From positions 54,673,501 to 54,737,500 of the forward strand of contig CP136898.1 in the NCBI GenBank assembly GCA_034359265.1: a DNA stretch of 64,000 nucleotides, given 5' to 3'. Position 1 is the first letter of the stretch, and every line of letters begins with the position of its first letter. Under the pieces are notes generated by a model. It ran no database searches, was not told the DNA's origin, and saw nothing but the letters and a program-made list of their open reading frames with translations. This stretch comes from Canna indica. Lineage: Eukaryota > Streptophyta > Magnoliopsida > Zingiberales > Cannaceae. A program made the position numbers and the translations under genes. Shown one piece after another: positions 50,881 to 61,428 of the stretch.

Positions 50881-51694
50881 GTGAATGTTCTGGAGTCGCT
50901 TGAGACACAGATTTCTGGTCGTTTCGAGCCGATACCCCGAAGTTCAATCCGTAGGCTTCGTTCAAGATTCTATTCGAAAAATCTTGCAATTCTTTGCAAT
51001 ATAGTCTGTAAAAAATAACTCGATTAACAACTTATCCCATCACAATGAATGTTCTGGAGTCGCTCGAGACTCAGATTGCTAGGCGATTTGAGTCGATACC
51101 CCGCTGTTCAATCAGTCGGCTTCGTTCAAGATTCTATTCGAAAAATCTTGCAATTCTTTGCATTAGTTTGTCAAAAATAACTCGATTAACAACTTCTCCC
51201 ATCACAGTGAATGTTCTGGAGTCGCTCGAGACTCAGATTTCTGGTCGTTTCGAGTCGATACCCCGAAGTTCAATCCGTAGGCTTCGTTCAAGATTCTATT
51301 CGAAAAATCTTGCAATTCTTTGCAATAGTCTATAAAAAATAACTCGATTAACAACTTCTCCCATCACAGTGAATGTTCTGGAGTCGCTCGAGACTCAGAT
51401 TGTTGGGCGATTTGAGTCGATACCCCGCTGTTCAATCAGTCGGCTTCGTTCAAGATTCTATTCGAAAAATCTTGCAATTCTTTGCATTAGTTTGTCAAAA
51501 ATAACTCGATTAACAACTTCTCCCATCACAGTGAATGTTCTGGAGTCGCTCGAGACTCAGATTTCTGGTCGTTTCGAGCCGATACCCCGAAGTTCAATCC
51601 GTAGGCTTCGTTCAAGATTCTATTCGAAAAATCTTGCAATTCTTTGCAATATAGTCTGTAAAAAATAACTCGATTAACAACTTATCCCATCACA

Positions 51695-54600
51695 GTGAAT
51701 GTTCTGGAGTCGCTCGAGACTCAGATTGCTGGGCGTTTCGAGTCGATACCCCGCTGTTCAATCAGTCGGCTTCGTTCAAGATTCTATTCGAAAAATCTTG
51801 CAATTCTTTGCATTAGTCTATCAAAAATAACTCGATTAACAACTTCTCCCATCACAGTGAATGTTCTGGAGTCGCTCGAGACTCAGATTTCTGGTCGTTT
51901 CGAGTCGATACCCCGAAGTTCAATCCGTAGGCTTCGTTCAAGATTCTATACGAAAAATCTTGCAATTCTTTGCAATAGTCTATAAAAAATAACTCGATTA
52001 ACAACTTCTCCCATCACAGTGAATGTTCTGGAGTCGCTCGAGACTCAGATTGTTGGGCGTTTCGAGTCGATACCCCGCTGTTCAATCAGTCGGCTTCGTT
52101 CAAGATTCTATTCAAAAAATCTTGCAATTCTTTGCATTAGTCTGTCAAAAATAATTCGAGTAACAACTTCTCCCATCACAGTGAATGTTCTGGAGTCGCT
52201 CGTGACTCAGATTGCTGGGCATTTCGAGTCGATACCCCGCTGTTCAATCAGTCGGCTTCGTTCAAGATTCTATTCGAAAAATCTTGCAATTCTTTGCATT
52301 AGTCTATCAAAAATAACTCGATTAACAACTTCTCCCATCACAGTGAATGTTCTGGAGTCGCTCGAGACTCAGATTTCTGGTCGTTTCGAGTCGATACCCC
52401 GAAGTTCAATCCGTAGGCTTCGTTCAAGATTCTATACGAAAAATCTTGCAATTCTTTGCAATAGTCTATAAAAAATAACTCGATTAACAACTTCTCCCAT
52501 CACAGTGAATGTTCTGGAGTCGCTCGAGACTCAGATTGTTGGGCGTTTCGAGTCGATACCCCGCTGTTCAATCAGTCGGCTTCGTTCAAGATTCTTTTCA
52601 AAAAATCTTGCAATTCTTTGCATTAGTCTGTCAAAAATAACTCGATTAACAACTTCTCCCATCACAGTGAATGTTCTAGAGTCGCTCGTGACTCAGATTG
52701 CTGGGCATTTCGAGTCGATACCCCGTTGTTCAATCAGTCGGCTTCGTTCAAGATTCTATTCGAAAAATCTTGCAATTCTTTGCATTAGTCTATCAAAAAT
52801 AACTCGATTAACAACTTCTCCCATCACAGTGAACATTCTGGAGTCGCTCGAGACTCAGATTGCTGGGCGTTTCGAGTCGATACCCCGCTGTTCAATTAGT
52901 CAGCTTCGTTCAAGATTCTATTCGAAAAATCTTGCAATTCTTGGCATTAGTCTGTCAAAAATAACTCGATTAACAACTTCTCCCACCACAGTGAATGTTC
53001 TGGAGTCGCTTGAGACACAGATTTCTGGTCGTTTCGAGCCGATACCCCGTAGTTCAATCCGTAGGCTTCGTTCAAGATTCTATTCGAAAAATCTTGCAAT
53101 TCTTTGCAATATAGTCTGTAAAAAATAACTCGATTAACAACTTATCCCATCACAGTGAATGTTCTGGAGTCGCTCGAGACTCAGATTGCTAGGCGATTTG
53201 AGTCGATACCCCGCTGTTCAATCAGTCGGCTTCGTTCAAGATTCTATTCGAAAAATCTTGCAATTCTTTGCATTAGTTTGTCAAAAATAACTCGATTAAC
53301 AACTTCTCCCATCACAGTGAATGTTCTGGAGTCGCTCGAGACTCAGATTTCTGGTCGTTTCGAGTCGATACCCCGAAGTTCAATCCGTAGGCTTCGTTCA
53401 AGATTCTATTCGAAAAATCTTGCAATTCTTTGCAATAGTCTATAAAAAATAACTCGATTAACAACTTCTCCCATCACAGTGAATGTTCTGGAGTCGCTCG
53501 AGACTCAGATTGTTGGGCGATTTGAGTCGATACCCCGCTGTTCAATCAGTCGGCTTCGTTCAAGATTCTATTCGAAAAATCTTGCAATTCTTTGCATTAG
53601 TTTGTCAAAAATAACTCGATTAACAACTTCTCCCATCACAGTGAATGTTCTGGAGTCGCTCGAGACTCAGATTTCTGGTCGTTTCGAGTCGATACCCCGA
53701 AGTTCAATCCGTAGGCTTCGTTCAAGATTCTATACGAAAAATCTTGCAATTCTTTGCAATAGTCTATAAAAAATAACTCGATTAACAACTTCTCCCATCA
53801 CAGTGAATGTTCTGGAGTCGCTCGAGACTCAGATTGTTGGGCGTTTCGAGTCGATACCCCGCTGTTCAATCAGTCGGCTTCGTTCAAGATTCTATTCAAA
53901 AAATCTTGCAATTCTTTGCATTAGTCTGTCAAAAATAACTCGATTAACAACTTCTCCCATCACAGTGAATGTTCTAGAGTCGCTCGTGACTCAGATTGCT
54001 GGGCATTTTGAGTCGATACCCCGCTGTTCAATCAGTCGGCTTCGTTCAAGATTCTATTCGAAAAATCTTGCAATTCTTTGCATTAGTCTATCAAAAATAA
54101 CTCGATTAACAACTTCTCCCATCACAGTGAACGTTCTGGAGTCGCTCGAGACTCAGATTGCTGGGCGTTTCGAGTCGATACCCCGCTGTTCAATTAGTCA
54201 GCTTCGTTCAAGATTCTATTCGAAAAATCTTGCAATTCTTGGCATTAGTCTGTCAAAAATAACTCGATTAACAACTTCTCCCACCACAGTGAATGTTCTG
54301 GAGTCGCTTGAGACACAGATTTCTGGTCGTTTCGAGCCGATACCCCGAAGTTCAATCCGTAGGCTTCGTTCAAGATTCTATTCGAAAAATCTTGCAATTC
54401 TTTGCAATATAGTCTGTAAAAAATAACTCGATTAACAACTTATCCCATCACAGTGAATGTTCTGGAGTCGCTCGAGACTCAGATTGCTAGGCGATTTGAG
54501 TCGATACCCCGCTGTTCAATCAGTCGGCTTCGTTCAAGATTCTATTCGAAAAATCTTGCAATTCTTTGCATTAGTTTGTCAAAAATAACTCGATTAACAA

Positions 54601-55426
54601 CTTCTCCCATCACAGTGAATGTTCTGGAGTCGCTCGAGACTCAGATTTCTGGTCGTTTCGAGTCGATACCCCGAAGTTCAATCCGTAGGCTTCGTTCAAG
54701 ATTCTATTCGAAAAATCTTGCAATTCTTTGCAATAGTCTATAAAAAATAACTCGATTAACAACTTCTCCCATCACAGTGAATGTTCTGGAGTCGCTCGAG
54801 ACTCAGATTGTTGGGCGATTTGAGTCGATACCCCGCTGTTCAATCAGTCGGCTTCGTTCAAGATTCTATTCGAAAAATCTTGCAATTCTTTGCATTAGTT
54901 TGTCAAAAATAACTCGATTAACAACTTCTCCCATCACAGTGAATGTTCTGGAGTCGCTCGAGACTCAGATTTCTGGTCGTTTCGAGTCGATACCCCGAAG
55001 TTCAATCCGTAGGCTTCGTTCAAGATTCTATTCGAAAAATCTTGCAATTCTTTGCAATAGTCTATAAAAAATAACTCGATTAACAACTTCTCCCATCACA
55101 GTGAATGTTCTGGAGTCGCTCGAGACTCAGATTGTTGGGCGATTTGAGTCGATACCCCGCTGTTCAATCAGTCGGCTTCGTTCAAGATTCTATTCGAAAA
55201 ATCTTGCAATTCTTTGCATTAGTTTGTCAAAAATAACTCGATTAACAACTTCTCCCATCACAGTGAATGTTCTGGAGTCGCTCGAGACTCAGATTTCTGG
55301 TCGTTTCGAGCCGATACCCCGAAGTTCAATCCGTAGGCTTCGTTCAAGATTCTATTCGAAAAATCTTGCAATTCTTTGCAATATAGTCTGTAAAAAATAA
55401 CTCGATTAACAACTTATCCCATCACA
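51695..55426 (+). repeat. Right-end HOR, copy 1 (3,732 bp, 23 monomers)
   Basis: Order: A4-B1, A1-A2-B1 (with ataattcgagtaac), A1-A2-A6-B2 (with gattcttttcaaa and gaacattctgg), A5-B1, A1-B1, then an extra A1-A2-A6-B2-A5-B1 insert, A1-B1, A1-B2. The insert carries gttctagagtc, gggcattttgag and gaacgttctgg and is absent from the next two copies. Confidence 0.87.
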
Positions 55427-56886
55427 GTGAATGTTCTGGAGTCGCTCGAGACTCAGATTGCTGGGCGTTTCGAGTCGATACCCCGCTGTTCAATCAGTCG
55501 GCTTCGTTCAAGATTCTATTCGAAAAATCTTGCAATTCTTTGCATTAGTCTATCAAAAATAACTCGATTAACAACTTCTCCCATCACAGTGAATGTTCTG
55601 GAGTCGCTCGAGACTCAGATTTCTGGTCGTTTCGAGTCGATACCCCGAAGTTCAATCCGTAGGCTTCGTTCAAGATTCTATACGAAAAATCTTGCAATTC
55701 TTTGCAATAGTCTATAAAAAATAACTCGATTAACAACTTCTCCCATCACAGTGAATGTTCTGGAGTCGCTCGAGACTCAGATTGTTGGGCGTTTCGAGTC
55801 GATACCCCGCTGTTCAATCAGTCGGCTTCGTTCAAGATTCTATTCAAAAAATCTTGCAATTCTTTGCATTAGTCTGTCAAAAATAATTCGAGTAACAACT
55901 TCTCCCATCACAGTGAATGTTCTGGAGTCGCTCGTGACTCAGATTGCTGGGCATTTCGAGTCGATACCCCGCTGTTCAATCAGTCGGCTTCGTTCAAGAT
56001 TCTATTCGAAAAATCTTGCAATTCTTTGCATTAGTCTATCAAAAATAACTCGATTAACAACTTCTCCCATCACAGTGAATGTTCTGGAGTCGCTCGAGAC
56101 TCAGATTTCTGGTCGTTTCGAGTCGATACCCCGAAGTTCAATCCGTAGGCTTCGTTCAAGATTCTATACGAAAAATCTTGCAATTCTTTGCAATAGTCTA
56201 TAAAAAATAACTCGATTAACAACTTCTCCCATCACAGTGAATGTTCTGGAGTCGCTCGAGACTCAGATTGTTGGGCGTTTCGAGTCGATACCCCGCTGTT
56301 CAATCAGTCGGCTTCGTTCAAGATTCTTTTCAAAAAATCTTGCAATTCTTTGCATTAGTCTGTCAAAAATAACTCGATTAACAACTTCTCCCATCACAGT
56401 GAATGTTCTAGAGTCGCTCGTGACTCAGATTGCTGGGCATTTCGAGTCGATACCCCGTTGTTCAATCAGTCGGCTTCGTTCAAGATTCTATTCGAAAAAT
56501 CTTGCAATTCTTTGCATTAGTCTATCAAAAATAACTCGATTAACAACTTCTCCCATCACAGTGAACATTCTGGAGTCGCTCGAGACTCAGATTGCTGGGC
56601 GTTTCGAGTCGATACCCCGCTGTTCAATTAGTCAGCTTCGTTCAAGATTCTATTCGAAAAATCTTGCAATTCTTGGCATTAGTCTGTCAAAAATAACTCG
56701 ATTAACAACTTCTCCCACCACAGTGAATGTTCTGGAGTCGCTTGAGACACAGATTTCTGGTCGTTTCGAGCCGATACCCCGTAGTTCAATCCGTAGGCTT
56801 CGTTCAAGATTCTATTCGAAAAATCTTGCAATTCTTTGCAATATAGTCTGTAAAAAATAACTCGATTAACAACTTATCCCATCACA

Positions 56887-57048
56887 GTGAATGTTCTGGA
56901 GTCGCTCGAGACTCAGATTGCTAGGCGATTTGAGTCGATACCCCGCTGTTCAATCAGTCGGCTTCGTTCAAGATTCTATTCGAAAAATCTTGCAATTCTT
57001 TGCATTAGTTTGTCAAAAATAACTCGATTAACAACTTCTCCCATCACA
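56887..57048 (+). repeat. A5 monomer (gctaggcgatttg subtype)
   Basis: An A-type unit with gctaggcgatttg. It is the standard unit after a 164-bp B2 in the right-hand HOR family; copies start at 51045, 53155, 54453, 56887, 59807, 62565 and 63863. A single related unit with gctaggcgatttg lies far to the left at 25395, inside the 3,088-bp HOR. Confidence 0.87.
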
Positions 57049-57534
57049 GTGAATGTTCTGGAGTCGCTCGAGACTCAGATTTCTGGTCGTTTCGAGTCGA
57101 TACCCCGAAGTTCAATCCGTAGGCTTCGTTCAAGATTCTATTCGAAAAATCTTGCAATTCTTTGCAATAGTCTATAAAAAATAACTCGATTAACAACTTC
57201 TCCCATCACAGTGAATGTTCTGGAGTCGCTCGAGACTCAGATTGTTGGGCGATTTGAGTCGATACCCCGCTGTTCAATCAGTCGGCTTCGTTCAAGATTC
57301 TATTCGAAAAATCTTGCAATTCTTTGCATTAGTTTGTCAAAAATAACTCGATTAACAACTTCTCCCATCACAGTGAATGTTCTGGAGTCGCTCGAGACTC
57401 AGATTTCTGGTCGTTTCGAGTCGATACCCCGAAGTTCAATCCGTAGGCTTCGTTCAAGATTCTATACGAAAAATCTTGCAATTCTTTGCAATAGTCTATA
57501 AAAAATAACTCGATTAACAACTTCTCCCATCACA

Positions 57535-57696
57535 GTGAATGTTCTGGAGTCGCTCGAGACTCAGATTTCTGGTCGTTTCGAGTCGATACCCCGAAGTTCA
57601 ATCCGTAGGCTTCGTTCAAGATTCTATTCGAAAAATCTTGCAATTCTTTGCAATAGTCTATAAAAAATAACTCGATTAACAACTTCTCCCATCACA
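57535..57696 (+). repeat. Lone B1 monomer between B1 and A1
   Basis: A complete B1 unit (gaagttcaatccgtaggc, gcaatagtctataaaa) directly follows another B1 (tatacgaaaaatc variant). The normal A1 partner is missing, consistent with a one-monomer deletion from an A1-B1 dimer. Confidence 0.85.
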
Positions 57697-58346
57697 GTGA
57701 ATGTTCTGGAGTCGCTCGAGACTCAGATTGTTGGGCGATTTGAGTCGATACCCCGCTGTTCAATCAGTCGGCTTCGTTCAAGATTCTATTCGAAAAATCT
57801 TGCAATTCTTTGCATTAGTTTGTCAAAAATAACTCGATTAACAACTTCTCCCATCACAGTGAATGTTCTGGAGTCGCTCGAGACTCAGATTTCTGGTCGT
57901 TTCGAGTCGATACCCCGAAGTTCAATCCGTAGGCTTCGTTCAAGATTCTATACGAAAAATCTTGCAATTCTTTGCAATAGTCTATAAAAAATAACTCGAT
58001 TAACAACTTCTCCCATCACAGTGAATGTTCTGGAGTCGCTCGAGACTCAGATTGTTGGGCGATTTGAGTCGATACCCCGCTGTTCAATCAGTCGGCTTCG
58101 TTCAAGATTCTATTCGAAAAATCTTGCAATTCTTTGCATTAGTTTGTCAAAAATAACTCGATTAACAACTTCTCCCATCACAGTGAATGTTCTGGAGTCG
58201 CTCGAGACTCAGATTTCTGGTCGTTTCGAGCCGATACCCCGAAGTTCAATCCGTAGGCTTCGTTCAAGATTCTATTCGAAAAATCTTGCAATTCTTTGCA
58301 ATATAGTCTGTAAAAAATAACTCGATTAACAACTTATCCCATCACA

Positions 58347-61104
58347 GTGAATGTTCTGGAGTCGCTCGAGACTCAGATTGCTGGGCGTTTCGAGTCGATA
58401 CCCCGCTGTTCAATCAGTCGGCTTCGTTCAAGATTCTATTCGAAAAATCTTGCAATTCTTTGCATTAGTCTATCAAAAATAACTCGATTAACAACTTCTC
58501 CCATCACAGTGAATGTTCTGGAGTCGCTCGAGACTCAGATTTCTGGTCGTTTCGAGTCGATACCCCGAAGTTCAATCCGTAGGCTTCGTTCAAGATTCTA
58601 TACGAAAAATCTTGCAATTCTTTGCAATAGTCTATAAAAAATAACTCGATTAACAACTTCTCCCATCACAGTGAATGTTCTGGAGTCGCTCGAGACTCAG
58701 ATTGTTGGGCGTTTCGAGTCGATACCCCGCTGTTCAATCAGTCGGCTTCGTTCAAGATTCTATTCAAAAAATCTTGCAATTCTTTGCATTAGTCTGTCAA
58801 AAATAATTCGAGTAACAACTTCTCCCATCACAGTGAATGTTCTGGAGTCGCTCGTGACTCAGATTGCTGGGCATTTCGAGTCGATACCCCGCTGTTCAAT
58901 CAGTCGGCTTCGTTCAAGATTCTATTCGAAAAATCTTGCAATTCTTTGCATTAGTCTATCAAAAATAACTCGATTAACAACTTCTCCCATCACAGTGAAT
59001 GTTCTGGAGTCGCTCGAGACTCAGATTTCTGGTCGTTTCGAGTCGATACCCCGAAGTTCAATCCGTAGGCTTCGTTCAAGATTCTATACGAAAAATCTTG
59101 CAATTCTTTGCAATAGTCTATAAAAAATAACTCGATTAACAACTTCTCCCATCACAGTGAATGTTCTGGAGTCGCTCGAGACTCAGATTGTTGGGCGTTT
59201 CGAGTCGATACCCCGCTGTTCAATCAGTCGGCTTCGTTCAAGATTCTTTTCAAAAAATCTTGCAATTCTTTGCATTAGTCTGTCAAAAATAACTCGATTA
59301 ACAACTTCTCCCATCACAGTGAATGTTCTAGAGTCGCTCGTGACTCAGATTGCTGGGCATTTCGAGTCGATACCCCGTTGTTCAATCAGTCGGCTTCGTT
59401 CAAGATTCTATTCGAAAAATCTTGCAATTCTTTGCATTAGTCTATCAAAAATAACTCGATTAACAACTTCTCCCATCACAGTGAACATTCTGGAGTCGCT
59501 CGAGACTCAGATTGCTGGGCGTTTCGAGTCGATACCCCGCTGTTCAATTAGTCAGCTTCGTTCAAGATTCTATTCGAAAAATCTTGCAATTCTTGGCATT
59601 AGTCTGTCAAAAATAACTCGATTAACAACTTCTCCCACCACAGTGAATGTTCTGGAGTCGCTTGAGACACAGATTTCTGGTCGTTTCGAGCCGATACCCC
59701 GTAGTTCAATCCGTAGGCTTCGTTCAAGATTCTATTCGAAAAATCTTGCAATTCTTTGCAATATAGTCTGTAAAAAATAACTCGATTAACAACTTATCCC
59801 ATCACAGTGAATGTTCTGGAGTCGCTCGAGACTCAGATTGCTAGGCGATTTGAGTCGATACCCCGCTGTTCAATCAGTCGGCTTCGTTCAAGATTCTATT
59901 CGAAAAATCTTGCAATTCTTTGCATTAGTTTGTCAAAAATAACTCGATTAACAACTTCTCCCATCACAGTGAATGTTCTGGAGTCGCTCGAGACTCAGAT
60001 TTCTGGTCGTTTCGAGTCGATACCCCGAAGTTCAATCCGTAGGCTTCGTTCAAGATTCTATTCGAAAAATCTTGCAATTCTTTGCAATAGTCTATAAAAA
60101 ATAACTCGATTAACAACTTCTCCCATCACAGTGAATGTTCTGGAGTCGCTCGAGACTCAGATTGTTGGGCGATTTGAGTCGATACCCCGCTGTTCAATCA
60201 GTCGGCTTCGTTCAAGATTCTATTCGAAAAATCTTGCAATTCTTTGCATTAGTTTGTCAAAAATAACTCGATTAACAACTTCTCCCATCACAGTGAATGT
60301 TCTGGAGTCGCTCGAGACTCAGATTTCTGGTCGTTTCGAGTCGATACCCCAAAGTTCAATCCGTAGGCTTCGTTCAAGATTCTATTCGAAAAATCTTGCA
60401 ATTCTTTGCAATAGTCTATAAAAAATAACTCGATTAACAACTTCTCCCATCACAGTGAATGTTCTGGAGTCGCTCGAGACTCAGATTGTTGGGCGATTTG
60501 AGTCGATACCCCGCTGTTCAATCAGTCGGCTTCGTTCAAGATTCTATTCGAAAAATCTTGCAATTCTTTGCATTAGTTTGTCAAAAATAACTCGATTAAC
60601 AACTTCTCCCATCACAGTGAATGTTCTGGAGTCGCTCGAGACTCAGATTTCTGGTCGTTTCGAGTCGATACCCCGAAGTTCAATCCGTAGGCTTCGTTCA
60701 AGATTCTATTCGAAAAATCTTGCAATTCTTTGCAATAGTCTATAAAAAATAACTCGATTAACAACTTCTCCCATCACAGTGAATGTTCTGGAGTCGCTCG
60801 AGACTCAGATTGTTGGGCGATTTGAGTCGATACCCCGCTGTTCAATCAGTCGGCTTCGTTCAAGATTCTATTCGAAAAATCTTGCAATTCTTTGCATTAG
60901 TTTGTCAAAAATAACTCGATTAACAACTTCTCCCATCACAGTGAATGTTCTGGAGTCGCTCGAGACTCAGATTTCTGGTCGTTTCGAGCCGATACCCCGA
61001 AGTTCAATCCGTAGGCTTCGTTCAAGATTCTATTCGAAAAATCTTGCAATTCTTTGCAATATAGTCTGTAAAAAATAACTCGATTAACAACTTATCCCAT
61101 CACA
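58347..61104 (+). repeat. Right-end HOR, copy 3 (2,758 bp, 17 monomers)
   Basis: It has the same core, ending in A5-B1 and three A1-B dimers. It is one monomer shorter than copy 2. A private change, ataccccaaagttc near 60350, lies in the first of those dimers. Confidence 0.87.
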
Positions 61105-61266
61105 GTGAATGTTCTGGAGTCGCTCGAGACTCAGATTGCTGGGCGTTTCGAGTCGATACCCCGCTGTTCAATCAGTCGGCTTCGTTCAAGATTCTATTCG
61201 AAAAATCTTGCAATTCTTTGCATTAGTCTATCAAAAATAACTCGATTAACAACTTCTCCCATCACA
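61105..61266 (+). repeat. Reference A4 monomer (162 bp)
   Basis: This is a representative A-type unit. Diagnostic words are gctgggcgtttcg, ctgttcaatcagtcggc and gcattagt. The linker just before its start reads acttatccc rather than acttctccc. A4 normally follows a 164-bp B monomer, so the linker change and the 2-bp insertion travel together across the unit boundary. The word GAGTC or its complement GACTC occurs three times, near offsets 14, 25 and 47, giving a short dyad. Two A-tracts lie about 32 bp apart near the 3' end. Confidence 0.93.
61109..61240 (+). other. ATG-initiated 43-codon small ORF present in most monomer subtypes (not called as a gene)
   Basis: Four bases into each unit an ATG opens a frame of 43 codons ending in TAA inside caaaaataac. 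It starts MFWSRSRLRL and ends near FFALV in A units. The frame is open in A1, A3, A4, A5, A6 and B1. In 164-bp B units it ends slightly earlier at ATATAG. In A2 it is broken after six codons by TCG TGA. No Kozak context, splice signal or codon bias supports translation. The frame length is compatible with chance in a 43% GC unit and it is multiplied by the array. It is recorded because it is the only ATG frame shared by most units. Confidence 0.35.
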
Positions 61267-61428
61267 GTGAATGTTCTGGAGTCGCTCGAGACTCAGATTT
61301 CTGGTCGTTTCGAGTCGATACCCCGAAGTTCAATCCGTAGGCTTCGTTCAAGATTCTATACGAAAAATCTTGCAATTCTTTGCAATAGTCTATAAAAAAT
61401 AACTCGATTAACAACTTCTCCCATCACA
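61267..61428 (+). repeat. Reference B1 monomer (162 bp), tatacgaaaaatc variant
   Basis: This is a representative B-type unit: gatttctggtcg, gaagttcaatccgtaggc and gcaatagtctataaaa. It differs from the A consensus at about 9 positions, three of them clustered in the last third, where they create a TATAAAAAA word. That same cluster puts a TAA stop into the otherwise open GTG frame. The ctatacgaaaaatc change in this copy occurs only to the right of about 49.8 kb in the window, marking a locally amplified lineage. Confidence 0.92.

Larger units (their letters stand above)
55427..58346 (+). repeat. Right-end HOR, copy 2 (2,920 bp, 18 monomers)
   Basis: It has the same core as copy 1 and lacks the six-monomer insert. 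It contains an odd lone B1 monomer at 57535-57696 directly after another B1, so two B units are adjacent. Both 164-bp units (B2 after A6, and the last B2) are conserved. Confidence 0.87.

Noticed and set aside
61144..61154. Pol III box B or tRNA T-loop resemblance in gtttcgagtcg
   Set aside because: It matches 7 of 9 fixed positions of GGTTCGANNCC. The flanks cannot pair as a T-stem, there is no convincing box A upstream, and A3/A5 units lose the match (gatttgag). No tRNA or SINE origin can be supported.
61180..61197. CENP-B box-like site in the ggcttcgttcaagattc segment
   Set aside because: The TTCGNNNNA half matches but the required CGGG half is absent (ttct instead). The tttcgagtcgata segment fails at the A position. 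A half match to a degenerate motif is not enough.
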